Shown: one piece after another, positions 22,201 to 34,112 of the stretch | Layout of the letters: every line of letters starts with the position of its first letter | How positions within the stretch are numbered: the stretch's first letter is position 1 | Program-made: the position numbers and the translations under genes | Notes under the pieces: generated by a model | What the model was told of the DNA's origin: nothing | Seen by the model: only the letters and a program-made list of their open reading frames with translations | The model's database searches: none | Source of the DNA: Deroplatys truncata | Taxonomy: Eukaryota > Arthropoda > Insecta > Mantodea > Mantidae | Direction: 5' to 3' | Length of the DNA stretch: 64,000 nt | Assembly (NCBI GenBank): GCA_030765065.1 | Contig: CM060987.1 | Coordinates: forward strand, 76,766,557 to 76,830,556

Positions 22201-24421
22201 GCCTCTTGGTACGAAAACATAACGTGAATTTGAAACATTTCTTTCCTAACCTCGTTGTTTGGCGGGAAAGCAATGGCATAACTAAGCTGAACAGTGTAGT
22301 CAAAAAGGAAAAGACAAAAAAGATTAATTCCCTTGAAATTCTCACCTCCGTCCCACTCCATCCTCACTTTTATAGGAATGGAGGTTAGGATTTGTTATCT
22401 TCTGATAGTGTTCATGATTGATTCTAACAAAATCCATAACCCTGATTAGAGAGAATAATCGAAAAACGCACTTAAGAAAACTATCAAAAATAAAGAACTA
22501 AATAACCTGAGAAAACCACTGAGAATAAGTAGTCAAACGAAAACTAAGCCGTACTCATATGAAGGCATCATCCAAAATCTCTGTAGGCTTACCGTCTCCT
22601 AGAAAATTAGTTGAGAAAACAATACGAACTAGACAACGAGAAATGAGGAATAAACTTGAATGTTTGGAAGTTGTCACACCAAATTAGAAAGAGCTTTGAC
22701 TATAGCGCTTTTTAGAACCTTGTAAAAAGATACAAGAAAGAAAGAAAAATCTTCCCTATGAGTAGTTTAGGAAAATTAGAGCTAAGGTTACAAAATTTGA
22801 GGCCAGTTTCCTCGAAGGAGAAATAAATTTGTCAACTGTTTGAGGTATCGTAATGCGTAGGAAGACTTATTATGATGATTTATCGTCCAAATAAAAATAA
22901 AAATAAAACCCGTGGAGTATTTCATCAGACCAGATTTATCACAAATTTAACGAAGAACTAGTACAAAAGCCTTTAAGATTGTGTCAATTTGTGCTAAAAT
23001 AGCTTTTTAAGAATGAAATTAAAATGGTTAGAATCTGGACGGCTCAAAGATAGAGAAACGTGCTGATGAATGCAAATTATTAGCAAGAAAGCACATCTTT
23101 TAGGTACAACGAATTCCTGCAAAATCGAAAAATTCATTGAAAATGGATTATGCAAAGTTACAAATCAGATTTGCATGTATCGGCATTCTTCTACATGTAT
23201 AAACAAATTTCAAATTGATCTTCAGGATGATTCACAAAATTATCTGAAGTGTTTTGATCAGTATAGCTGATTTGTGAGAATCTCAACTCTGCCCCAAATG
23301 AGGACTGAGGTGATAGTGAGTGAAAAGAAACATTTTCGTATGTGCTACTTTCTTTTAAAGGTAGTAAAACCTCACTAGAAATACTTCCGATATGTTGTTA
23401 TAGATACATGGGCACATAGAGGAGGCTAGGACGACAATCTGACGTTAAACAGCAAGTCGAAAATGTATGACTTGGTATTGCGTACTCTAGGTATATAATG
23501 ATGAGAAACAAAAACGTTAGTTGACAAAAATGGCATACTTCAATGGCTTCTACGTTTTTTCTTTAGTAATTTTTGTTTATGTATTACTAGTTAACATTTA
23601 CATAAAATGTAATAACAGTGAGGTTTATAAGCTACTAGTTGCCTGCCCGACGATGAAAGGGTACATTTTTAACTCTAGTGGCGATTTAAATAATATAATT
23701 TACTACCGTTCCTTTTGACGTTATAGCACAATGATCTATAAGATTTTTATAACTTTGTATATTTTTAATCCTAATAACGGATGAGAAATCTCCTGATATT
23801 CGCGCAAAAGGATGTCAAACATTCCACCAATGTTTGACATCCTTAACCTCTCCTCTAACCAGAAGCTTCCAAGTTCTGAAAATGCTGCATAGTCTATAAG
23901 TACCCTTGGAGGTGGGACAATCTTCCAATAGCCGAGCAACGTTTTCGATAATAATTACAGAAGGTGGATTTTTAAACCTTTGTACCATCGCTTTGGTCGC
24001 GTAGTTGTTAAGAACATAAAAATTGGATTTAATTTTTACATAATACAGAAATCCTTAGCATATAAATACAAGTAAATAGGGGTGAAGCTGCTAAATATGT
24101 TAGATTCAACGTTCCCAGGCCACCAAATAAACTTCTTTGGGAAAGAAATATAGCGACCATCGAGAAATACAATTTTCTCAGTTGTTAATTAAACAATTAC
24201 GCTCACTGATTTCTAATGTTAGAAACTTTCTTTCTTTGTGCTATTATTTGGATGCTCTGCTGAAGAAGTTTATTGCACCATATGTACAAAGGAAATACAG
24301 CAAAATTTTCTTACTTAAGGGTTATCAAATTATTTTGGCACTGGTATCGTATACGTGTCGTAGCGATGTAAACAGATTCTCTTCTCTTTTTGTTTTGATG
24401 TGTCTTAATTGCTAAATCATG

Positions 24422-24422
<1 letters not shown>
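19236..24422. other. Long AT-rich spacer, no gene seen
   Basis: About 5 kb without a supportable gene. Short open frames have no recognisable content. An AC-rich compound microsatellite lies at 21,318-21,364, and a perfect 16-bp hairpin at 23,808-23,844. Confidence 0.45.
23808..23844. repeat. Perfect 16-bp hairpin with 5-base loop
   Basis: AAGGATGTCAAACATT pairs exactly with AATGTTTGACATCCTT around CCACC. Transcribed, it would make a short stable hairpin. No terminator or small-RNA context is evident. Confidence 0.85.

Positions 24423-24423
<1 letters not shown>

Positions 24424-24507
<84 letters not shown>
24424..24507. repeat. Compound (AC)n(AT)n microsatellite
   Basis: About 27 AC units followed directly by about 15 AT units. 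Open frames across it (Cys-Val repeats on the - strand) are artefacts. Confidence 0.97.
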
Positions 24508-24510
<3 letters not shown>

Positions 24511-25195
24511 TGGAATGAAATGTCCGCATCATTTTTCGTATTTTACATGCATATTTCTCTGCAGTAACAACTACTTTCTACTCATGGCATTCTCAACTAA
24601 AAGTTAAGACCTTCTTCGTAAATATGCTCTTTTATAGGTCCAAAGTATTCGTATTCAAGTACAAGGTTTTTTTAAATCCTTTTTAATCTTTTAATAACCT
24701 ATGAAATGAAATTACGTGCTTTATAGCCCCATGTTCGTCAGAGCGAATTCAATTTTGAATGGTGAATCGCTTGAGTGGCTTTTGAGATTACCCTACATAC
24801 ACATACATACATACTAATTTTCTCTCTCTGTAATATTCAATAGATGATATAGATTCATATTCCTCAAGCCAATATCTCAGATGTATGACAGTTAAAGTAA
24901 ATACAAATGTTTTAGACAAAATATAAAGTAACGATGTTTTCTTTTTTTTTGTGTGTGTGTAGATATTTGTTTAGAATGAGAGAAATCCGCGAAAACCTTG
25001 ATTTATGTTCATAAAGCACACTGGACTTTGTTCTTCATGCCCGCACACACGCATTATGTAATCGTTTTTCCAATACATTTTATTTCTCTTCTGCTTCCGT
25101 ACTATAGGTAATGGAGCTATAGAATTGCAACCAAAGGTTTCCTATTGAAATTTTATCAGAAGCATAGGTTTCGAGATCAAAATATTTAAACTTCG
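24508..25195. other. Spacer, no gene seen
   Basis: AT-rich, with a short TG tract near 24,950 and CATA-type repeats near 24,795. No recognisable gene. Confidence 0.4.
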
Positions 25196-25211
25196 TGAGT
25201 GAATACGACTG

Positions 25212-25262
<51 letters not shown>

Positions 25263-25376
25263 ACATCATAACTAAAAACCGAAGAATCGTATTTGATCCA
25301 ACATCCTTCAAAGATCCGACTCGAGGCTTTTAACGGCATCCCCCAACTTTAAACAACCGTTTAAATGAAAAGTTAT
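25196..25376 (-). repeat. RptC fragment with (GT)n
   Basis: GT microsatellite (25,217-25,260) followed by CATAACTAAAAACCGAA, CATCCTTCAAAGATCCGAC and CCCCCAACTTTAAAC, the central block of RptC in the - orientation, diverged. Confidence 0.55.
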
Positions 25377-26157
25377 CTATTTCCTAAAGAGTGAGTAACT
25401 TTTTGATTAAAATATGTTTTGTACATAAATCTCCAATTTCCTATTAAAATCTTATAAAGTTATCAGTGCCAGAATATAATGTGGGAGGAAGACATAGACA
25501 TTCATTGAGAAAGATAAAAGAAGAATCCACGTAAATTAAATGGTGTTTTAAAAGCAATATCAGCACGCTACAAAATACAACATATAGGAAATGACTAAAT
25601 AAACGTATTACATTTAAATTATAAAATAAAGGAATATAAAAATAAATGCACACTCCACGTACAAAGACTGGACATTTCTAGGCTGCCGTAAGAAATGATT
25701 AATTATTGACCTATAGGGAAGAGAAACCGAATGGATCAAGAATACTCAACACTTACAGTTTTTACAGTAAATAAATATGTTGCTTCAGTTGGCTTTGTTA
25801 GTGTGCTAATTGGATACAGGGGTACTATCTCATGCTTTTTTATATAATTTTGAGAAAATACAAATTAAACAATTCATTTGTTAAAGCAATGGCCCTCTGT
25901 GGAATTAAACCATCGCTAGCTATACTAAAAACGAAATACGCTCCTAAAGGTCATTTATATAGAAATCGTCAACCTCAATGTGTAACGGTAAACAGATGAG
26001 TATAATAACAATCAAAATGTTACTAAAATAATTTATTGCTATATAAAAATTTGTTTGTTTTAAATAAGGCGAATTTCCATGAATATCTGTAGATTATAAT
26101 TATTTTCAGTTAGTGTTTTATATACAGTTGGAAAATGTTTAATATTTATTTCTATTG
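25377..26157. other. Spacer, no gene seen
   Basis: AT-rich sequence without recognisable content. Confidence 0.4.
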
Positions 26158-26810
26158 CTAGTAGTAGATATTACAGCTTATGCGGTAGGATTAACGATAA
26201 TCCTGTCACCAGGGAGATTAAGCACTAATATCGCCAGATTAACGAAAAAATGCGAGAAAGTTTGGCGCCAAAAGCGGCCATGTTGGAAACTAAGATGGCG
26301 GCTGATGGGATTATGATTTCCCGCCGCTTAGGCTAATTCGGCGCCACTAGCGACAACTCCACCTTGGGGATTAAAAAGAAGGTGGCAGGGATTACTGAAA
26401 ATCGAAGCGTTAAGCTGTGAGAAATACTTTACCTATGTTTATTGAAAAAAATAAAAATCCGGCGACACTAGCGACAAAACAACTTTGGAGATTAGGGAAA
26501 AAAAGGTGGCAGGGATATTGGAAAACAAACGCGATAAGCTGTAATAAATAATTTTAAAAACATATACGTTTATTGATTAAAAAACTTTAGGATTAAAAGT
26601 TCCCGCCATTTATGTTCTTACGGCTACACTAGCGCCACGCCCACCTTGGAGATTAGAAGAAAATGTGGCAGGTAATATCGAAAATAAAAGCCGTAATAAA
26701 TACTTAATATATATTATTACTGAAAAAATCGAATACCCTAAAACAAGATTTTGTCAAATAAAAATTACATTGAGGCAGGATTAAAGATAAAAGTAAACGA
26801 AAACGCCAGG
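26158..26810. repeat. Left inverted arm of the foldback-like element
   Basis: Mirrors the right arm but carries an extra ~85-bp segment (26,246-26,330) containing AAGATGGCGGC that the right arm lacks. Confidence 0.8.
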
Positions 26811-27483
26811 GTATCACTTATTTCCTTCGCTCTACTGCATTGTGTTTCCGCACAACAAGAATATTAACTTCCACGATTTCACCCCTGGTATTTCGTATTC
26901 ATTATATCACGTTTCTCTTACGGTTTAAGTGCTTTGTTGTTCGAAATTCCATACCACCATTTTTCGGAGAAAACCTATTTCCCACTTTTTGAAGCGCTAG
27001 TAGCGACGGATTAAGGAATTATGTCCGCCTAAGATCAAAGATAGCGGCTTTTTTTCTTAATCCAACCTGAATTTGGAAACAAGTAATCTCAAGCACTTTT
27101 CTCACCAACTTGGCTTGATTTCATTCCTTAAATCCAATATGGGTGCCTTTGATGCCACATCTTCACTCATTTGTTTTTTCTTAACCAAAGAACACTAGTG
27201 CTTAATGTCCAATGCCGTTCCTAGTCACTATTCGTGCTTGGTCCTCCTAGGTATTACCTTCCACGATTTCCACCCGGGTATTTCGTAACCGACATGTTTC
27301 TTTTGCCATCTTGTTTTCGGACGTGTCTATAACTACCCGCCAACATGGCGGAATGGTTACCAAGTTGGCCGCTTTTGGTGATACATTCTCCGCCATTTGC
27401 TTCAATATTCTGACGACACTAGCGCTTAATCCCCCTGGTAGCAGGATTATCACTTTTTTGTGACGTCACTCACATCAACACCT

Positions 27484-27660
27484 TTTCATTTTTTGCTAGG
27501 TTCACTCACTCAGTTTCACTTCGTCCTTTCGTTCAGCGTTCTACCTCCTTCATCGCAGGAAAGCAGTCCAGCATTCTTTTTCACCAGGGTATCGCTATCC
27601 ATCCTCCTCACCCTCCGGAATGCACGATTTATCCCCGACGTTTTCGTACTCATTCCTTCA
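27484..27660. repeat. Internal direct repeat, copy 1, in the foldback-like element
   Basis: About 175 bp starting TTTTTGCTAGGTTCACTCAC and running to the CACCCTCCGG region. A close second copy lies at 28,081-28,250, same orientation. Confidence 0.85.
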
Positions 27661-27860
27661 CTTACTATCCATTTCACCATAATTTCATAGTTTTATATCT
27701 TAAAAGTTTGCTTTAACGTTATTCCTGGCATCAGGTTCATTTTCTTTTTCGGCGCCATATTGTTTTATGGTGTGGTCTAACCTTTCCACACATCAGGAAC
27801 AGAATTTTCCCAACCTTTTTTCTAATATAGTGGCTGTCAATTTATGGTATTCTTTTCAAT

Positions 27861-27862
<2 letters not shown>

Positions 27863-27898
<36 letters not shown>
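27863..27898. repeat. (AT)n microsatellite
   Basis: About 17 units at the edge of an internal foldback module. Confidence 0.95.
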
Positions 27899-27900
<2 letters not shown>

Positions 27901-28080
27901 GTATTTATTACGACTTAACCTTTGTTTTCGATGTTGTCTGCCACCTATTTTCTAATCTCCAAGTTGGGCGTGGCGCTAGTGTCGCCGGATTATCCTAAAA
28001 GGCGGGAAGTTTTACTCCCAAAAGCCGCCATCGTGTCTCATTTCCAGCTAACATGGCGGAAAGGTTTCCTAGGTGGCCGC

Positions 28081-28250
28081 TTTTCATTTTTGCTAGGTTC
28101 ACTCACTCAGTTACACTTCGTCCTTTCGTTCAGCGTTCTACCTCCTTCATCATAGGTAAGCTGTCCAGCATTCTTTTCCACCAGGTTATCGCTATTCATC
28201 CTCATCACCCTCCGGTTTCACGATTTAACCCCGGCGTTTTCGTTTACTTT
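28081..28250. repeat. Internal direct repeat, copy 2, in the foldback-like element
   Basis: Matches 27,484-27,660 with a few substitutions, and runs into the inner boundary of the right arm. Confidence 0.85.
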
Positions 28251-28797
28251 TATCTTTATTCCTGCCTCAATGTAATTTTTATTTGACACAATCTTGTTTT
28301 AGGGTATTGTATTTTTTCAGTAATAATATATATTAAGCATTTATTACGGCTTTCGTGTTCGCTACTACCTGCCACCTTTTTTTCTAATCTCCAAGGTAGG
28401 CGTGGCGCTAGTGTCCCGGAAGAACATAAATAGCGGGAACTTTTAATCCCAAAGTTTTTTAATAAATAAACTTATATATTTTTAAAATTATTTATTACAG
28501 CTTATCGGGTTTGTTTTTCAATATTCCTGCCACCTTATTTCCCCCAATCTCCAAAGTTGTTTTGAGTCTAGTGTCGCCGGATTTTTATTTTGTTTTCAAT
28601 AAACATAGATAAAGCATTTCTTACAGCTTAACGGTTCCATTTTCAATAATTCCTGCCTCTTTTTTTAATCCCCAAGGTGGAGTTAGCGCTATTGTCGCCG
28701 ATTAACCTAATTTCTTTAATTCGGCGACACTAGCACTTAATCCCGCCTGGTGGCAGTATTATCGTTAATTTAACCGCATAACCTGTAATATCTACTG
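28230..28797. repeat. Right inverted arm of the foldback-like element
   Basis: Reverse complement of the left arm from CCGGCGTTTTCGTTTAC outward to TAATATCTACTG. Confidence 0.8.
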
Positions 28798-28803
28798 CTA
28801 TTG

Positions 28804-29510
28804 TTTATAGTTTTAATTATTATTTGTGTCCTTTTGTTGTTACCAAATGCAGCTTCTCCATACTATATAATTATATATATTGTACATACACACAGTACAT
28901 TGCAACATATTTAATACTACAAAACATGAAAGGCCTCTAAATGTCCGACTAACTGTTGTGAAATGAATCTCACAATTTCGTACATTAGTGTTCCACCACT
29001 AGATTAGAAGATCGCTTGTGTATTGCAAATGTTAACGAGAAGGGGAGGGGTGGAGGTCCCTTGACACGCGGGGTCAAGAATGCCCATATCTGTATTGGAG
29101 TATGTTTTGTTTTGTGAGTATACTTTCTGCGTTGATTTGGATTTTGATAGGACAAAGCTGTTAAAATCTTACACTGTATATACCACCCCTAATCAACGAA
29201 CAGGCATAGTTGGAAGCATTTATACTTGTCCAATTCCAATAAAGTAAAGCAGCAACAGTGTTGCAATTCTTTGAAATAATTTATTTTTAAATCTTCAAGT
29301 CTATAAACATCACATCATCACAAAAATTAATCTGAAACTTTGAACTTCTAATAATTCTGTAGTTCATAACATAGAGAAAGGATGGAGGACTTAAATTAAA
29401 GGTTTTAAGACCCTCTTTGAGTACGAAAATATTTGATAAAGATTATAATGTTTTCAAAAACTATTGTTTAATTTTAAGAAAAGTAACCCAAATAACATGT
29501 AGAGTGCAGG
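28804..29510. other. Spacer, no gene seen
   Basis: AT-rich, with one G+C-richer patch at 29,040-29,090 containing a small CTTGAC/GTCAAG stem. No recognisable gene. Confidence 0.4.
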
Positions 29511-29523
29511 CAGAGACGGAGAG

Positions 29524-29810
29524 AGAGTCGTCCTCCGTGGTGTAGTGGTTACCATGCTAGGCTCCAGTTCCCGAGATCGCGGGTTCAAACCCGGCGGAGG
29601 GCGACGGATTTTTTTCGGCGTAAAAATCCTTGGCATGGCTTCCTTTGGGAAGGAAGTAAAGGTGGTGGTCCCGTGTCGTAGATTTAAGGTACGTAAAAGA
29701 ACCTCAAGCTTTTTGGCTCTGAGCAAAATTACCGGTCTTTCAGTCCAATAATAGAATGGGACCCTAAGGAGCACATCAGTTATAGAGCGCCCATAAATTA
29801 AAAACAAACT
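29524..29810 (+). mobile_element. SINE-A, full-length copy with target duplication
   Basis: The tRNA-like head TCCTCCGTGGTGTAGTGG starts at 29,531, with A box and a strong B box GGGTTCAAACCC. The shared body follows, and the tail is A-rich (CATAAATTAAAAACAAAC). A 13-base duplication CAGAGACGGAGAG flanks it at 29,511-29,523 and 29,811-29,823. This is retroposition by a LINE machinery, as known for tRNA SINEs. Confidence 0.9.
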
Positions 29811-29823
29811 CAGAGACGGAGAG

Positions 29824-30539
29824 TCTCCGTTGCATCGGTTCTTCAGTCGCGCTAGCATTATAACAAAACAATTGAGATGATAGTTCTAAAGTCCAGCAGA
29901 TTCTTTTGTTATAGACTCTGTGTTCAAATTTTAATGTTTAAAATTTGAATTCCTCATTTTTAATAAACAAATTTGTTATTGTATGCTCCCTCCTACCAAA
30001 ATATGGCAATTTTGTTGCATAATAAATATTATCTAAATCAGTGTTAAAAGGCGTGATATTTAGGTGAGATGATCGGAGTTCGCCTTTACCGACGTAGGAG
30101 TACATTCTGTGAAAATATTGAGACCACGTCTCTGACATTTATACGCTGTCGCCAGTGAAACACTTATGGTGAGCGACCGCAATAGTAATTCATTGCATAT
30201 TCAGAAAGGACGCTGTTTGAGTATTAAATTAGATTTTCTATTGTAAAGTGGTGTACAGATTAGGTCCTCGACGAGAATAGAAAGTGAAATCGCGCTTCCG
30301 GTTAGCAGTGCTCTTTAATGCAACGTAATGATGATGATAACAGCAAACAACAACGCACCTATTTTGAAGTTAAACTGGGTTAAAATCATTTTGGATGCTA
30401 AAAGTGCCATCCAGAACAAAACATACGTACGCAAAATTCCTTTTTTCCGCAAACGGAACTAGCACCCTAAAGTGACTTTCGCACGCTTTTATTGTGCCAA
30501 AAACGGAAATGCTAAAAATGTAACCGGAATGATTATTAC
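29824..30539. other. Spacer, no gene seen
   Basis: AT-rich sequence without recognisable content. Confidence 0.4.
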
Positions 30540-31425
30540 TTTCTCTACTACGTATAGTAAGTAGGGGAAGTATTGCATTCCACCCAAAAATTCGATACCG
30601 AGATTTCACCGGAAATACATGTTTTGAGACCCACTGAATCCAAAAAAAGCATTTTTGGAAACATGTCCGTGTGTGTGTCTGTGTGTGTGTGTGTGTCTGT
30701 GTGTGTGTGTGTCTGTGTGTGTGTGTCTGTGAACAGCATAACTCAAAAACGAACAGTCGGATAAACACCAAACTTGGTATTTAGGTTCAGTATCTTCCAG
30801 AGATGCGACACGAAGGTTTTCAAGAAAATCCCCCCACCCCAGACTACCCTTTACATGGAACATTTTTCGAAAATTTTAATTTTCTCAAAAATGGCTCTAA
30901 CGATTTTGATGAAAATATCACATGTTTAAGATAAGGTCATGAGAAATAAAATGTATATCTCGAATTTTCTGGGAATGTCTCCAAAAGTATTCTTCATTGT
31001 GAACGACTTTTGCATAACTGGTAAACCGTAAGAGATAGACAGAATTTTACTACACAAAAAATGTAGATCGCGTTAAAATACACAACTTATGTCATATACA
31101 TTTCTTTTGTTGAGTGAACCGTTTTCGAGATATTGCTTGTTATTTCCTTAACCTTTTCAATACTTATACTTTTTCTCAAATTCGTTATTCATTTCTTTTA
31201 TGTCCTGGACATGCAAAGAGAATGAAATGCGCCACATAGCAACCAGCGTTAAAATATTTGACTATCGCTTATAACCTACCATATTCCCCTTGCATCTACA
31301 AGAAAATTACCAATAAGATTGACATCTCGATATCTCGATTAACATGAAGCATATGGAGAATAGGCGTTTATAAAAATAGATTGTACAAGAGTAGAGAAAG
31401 TCATGTGAGTGTAACACATCAGATT
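30540..31425 (-). repeat. RptC, full-length reference copy
   Basis: The most complete copy together with 32,386-33,228. On the + strand it begins ACTTTCTCTACTACG, passes ATTCCACCCAAAAATTCG, a TGTG/TCTG tract (30,668-30,731) and CAGCATAACTCAAAAACGA. It ends at AGTAGAGAAAGTCATGTGAG and ACACATCAG. The two ends share the inverted motif ACTTTCTCTACT. The reading frames on either strand are repeat by-products. From memory a similar sequence (microsatellite core, AGAAAGTAAA end) is abundant in many arthropods, but I cannot name its class. Confidence 0.85.
30668..30731. repeat. GT-rich microsatellite with TGTC interruptions
   Basis: Internal to RptC. It explains the Thr-His and Cys-Val rich open frames on both strands. 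Confidence 0.95.
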
Positions 31426-31427
31426 TT

Positions 31428-31665
31428 TTTATGTCCTGGACATGCAAAGAGAATGGAATGCGCCACATAGCAACCAGCGATAAAATATTTGACTATCGCT
31501 TAAAAGCTACCATATTCCCCTTGCATCTACAATAAATTACAAATAAGATTGACATCTCGATATCTCGATTAATATGAAGCATATGGAGAATAGACGTTTG
31601 TAAAAATAGATTGTACAAGAGTAGAGAAAGTCATGTGAGTGTAACACATCAGATTTTTTTGGATT
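31428..31665 (-). repeat. RptC terminal segment, local duplication
   Basis: ATGTCCTGGACATGCAAAGAG through AACACATCAG repeats 31,198-31,426 almost exactly, a ~230-bp direct duplication. Confidence 0.85.
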
Positions 31666-31765
31666 CAGGGGGTCTCAAAACATGTATTTCCGGTGAAATC
31701 TCGGTATAGAATTTTTGGGTGGAATACAATACTTCCCCTACTTACTGTACGTAGTAGAGAAAGTA
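31660..31765 (+). repeat. RptC end segment in opposite orientation
   Basis: GGATTCAGGGGGTCTCAAAAC to GTAGTAGAGAAAGTAAAAAC is the reverse complement of the start of the neighbouring copies, inserted between two - copies. Confidence 0.8.
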
Positions 31766-31769
31766 AAAA

Positions 31770-32385
31770 CCAATGGTGGGTGGAGAAAATCATGCAAATG
31801 CAACACATAAGAAGTTTTTCTTTCCTACCACCTAGCTACATAGTAGGCAGAGAAGGTATTGCATTCCGCCCAAAAATTTTATGCCGAGATTTCACGGATA
31901 TACAGTTTTGAGGCTCTCTGAATCCAAAAAAAGCATTTTAGAAAAAGGTGTGTGGGTGTGTTTCAACAGCATTACTCAAAATCGAAAAGTCGGATAAATT
32001 CCAAACTTGGTACCTTTCAAAGATGCAATAAGGAAATTTTCAGGAAAATCTCCCCACTCCAAACTACCCTTTACATGGAACATTTTTAGAAATCTTTTAT
32101 TTTCTAAAAATGGCTCTGATGATTTTGATAAATGTGATATAGATATTAAAGAACTTTACATGGCAAATAAAATGTATATCTTGAATTTTTTGGGAATAGC
32201 CTTGAAGTCTTCTTCATTTGGAAGGAATTTTGCAGAATCATGTATAACTATTAAATTTAAGCTATAGACGATAACGTACCAACAAAAAATGTAGATCTCT
32301 TTAAAACACGCAATTTGTTTCAAATAACTTTTTTGTATCATCAGCCATTTACAAGATATCCGTTATTAATGATTCAATTTTTACT
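31770..32385 (-). repeat. RptC, diverged copy
   Basis: A more diverged unit beginning with the end-to-start junction AACACATAAGAAGTTTTTC / CTTTCCTACC. Lacks the last ~250 bp of a full unit. Confidence 0.7.
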
Positions 32386-33228
32386 TTCTCTACTACGTAT
32401 AGTAAGTAGGGGAAGTATTGTATTCCACCCAAAAATTGGATACCCAGATTTCACCGGAAATACATGTTTTGAGACCCCCTGAATCAGAAAAAAAGCATTT
32501 TTGGAAACATGTCCGTGTGTGTGTCTGTGAACAGCATAACTCAGAAACGAACAGTCAGATAAACACCAAACTTGGTATTTAGGTTCAGTATCTTCCAGAG
32601 ATGCGACACGAAGGTTTTCAAGAAAATCCCCCCACCCCAGACTACCCTTTACATGGAACATTTTTCGAAAATTTTAATTTTCTCTAAAATTGCTCTAACG
32701 ATTTTGATTAAAATGTCGTATGTTTAAGATATTGTCATGAGAAATAAAATGTATATCTCGAATTTTCTGGGAATGTCTCCAAAAGTATTCTTCATTGTGA
32801 ACGAGTTTTGCATAACTGGTAAATCATAAGAGATAGACAAAATTTTACTACACAAAAAATGTAGATCGCGTTAAAATACACAATTTATGTCATATACATT
32901 TCTTTTGTTGAGTGAACCGTTTTCAAGATATTACTTGTTATTCCCTTAAATTTTCCAATACTTATACTTTTTCTCAAATTCGTTATTCATTTTTTTTATG
33001 TCCTGGACATGCAAAGAGAATGGAATGCACCACATAGCAACCAGCGTTAAAATATTTGACTATCGCTTAAAACCTACCATATTCCCCTTGCATCCACAAG
33101 AAAATTAGCAATAATATTGACATCTCGATATCTCGATTAACATGAAGCATATGGAGAATAAGCGTTTGTAAAAATTGTTTGTACAAGAGTAGAGAAAGTC
33201 ATGTGAGTGTAACACATCAGATTTTTTT
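32386..33228 (-). repeat. RptC, full-length copy
   Basis: Nearly identical to 30,540-31,425 over its length, but with a much shorter GT tract (TGTGTGTGTCTG). Confidence 0.85.
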
Positions 33229-33884
33229 TAGTACTTTTCTCCAGTGTTTTCCCTATTTTGAAGCAAATTGCTACTTGTGTGACTATGCGCCGAAAGGTTC
33301 TGTGTTCCCCTCATTTTGTCACGTGAAGTGGATTTATTCCATGCTTTCAACCATTGAATCTGCCAGCCGAGAATCAGAAACTGAGAACAGTTTAAAAATA
33401 AAACAAATACGTTTCCCTTCCGGGAGAATAGATGAGCCATTGTCACATTTGATTTTATCCGTTGCACAACCGTATGATAACATTGCTGGTTTCAAATACA
33501 TATTTTCCTTCCTTACTTTTGAAAACTTTTGTATATATTCTTCCTATTCATGCGCCTTCTTTGTTTGATAAAATCACGTTTGTGACATTATGTGTTACTA
33601 ACTCTAAAGGGGTATTCGCAAACAAACTTAACCGTAAACGAGACACGAATATAAAAGTTTGTGACGAGCTTATTCTACGTTATCATTCCCAAACAATTTC
33701 GTAAACGTGAACGTTTAATATAAGAAGCTACGTGAGCTCGGAAGCCAGTAAACTCCAAGATTTTCGTATGTGGTGACCGCAGAAAAATGCACTATTGTTA
33801 TCTATTGTTGTTTGCGATCCTCGAAGGACGAAAAACCTACAATACAAAAAATTAAATTGAGTTGTATTTAATTGCTTACGCGTT
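33229..33884. other. Spacer with an uninformative open frame
   Basis: An open frame to 33,568 begins inside RptC and has no recognisable domain. Nothing else seen. Confidence 0.4.
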
Positions 33885-34112
33885 TGGTTACTATGGTTCT
33901 TAGTGTGCCATTCTATATTGGTCATGAAAGACCGGAAAGTGTGCTCAGAGGCCTTTATATCAGGCTTGAGTTGCTTTCACGTGCCGTAAATTTACGGCAC
34001 GGGACCACACATTTTCCTTCCCTTCCAAAGGAAGCCTTGCTAAGTATTTTTACGTCCGAAAAAAATCCATCGCCCTCCGCCGGGTTTGAACCCATCATCT
34101 CGGGGGCCTAAA
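33885..34112 (-). mobile_element. SINE-A, 5'-truncated copy
   Basis: On the - strand the tRNA-like head is cut just before the B box (GGGTTCAAACCC-like at about 34,080-34,092). The body and 3' part match the other copies. Confidence 0.8.

Larger units (their letters stand above)
26158..28797. mobile_element. Foldback-like element with long modular inverted arms
   Basis: The left arm (26,158-26,810) and right arm (28,230-28,797) are reverse complements with small gaps. Their ends read TAGTAGATATTACAGCTTATG at the left and its near mirror at the right. Each arm contains repeated modules: CGGCGACACTAGCG, then CACCTTGGAGATTA, AAGGTGGCAGG and GCTGTAATAAATA. These recur at 26,339, 26,459 and 26,621, and inverted at about 27,900, 28,330, 28,480 and 28,600. 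CTATTG flanks both sides (26,152-26,157 and 28,798-28,803), a possible target duplication. No coding frame is credible. Foldback (FB) transposons have this architecture; the mobilising enzyme is unknown. Confidence 0.82.

Noticed and set aside
24311-24532. Open frame rich in Cys-Val and Tyr-Ile on the - strand
   Set aside because: It is the translation of the AC and AT microsatellites.
30370-32661. Similar - strand peptides (GDFLENLRVASLEDTEPK) in several RptC copies
   Set aside because: Shared ancestry of the repeat explains the similarity; frames break in diverged copies and no domain is present.
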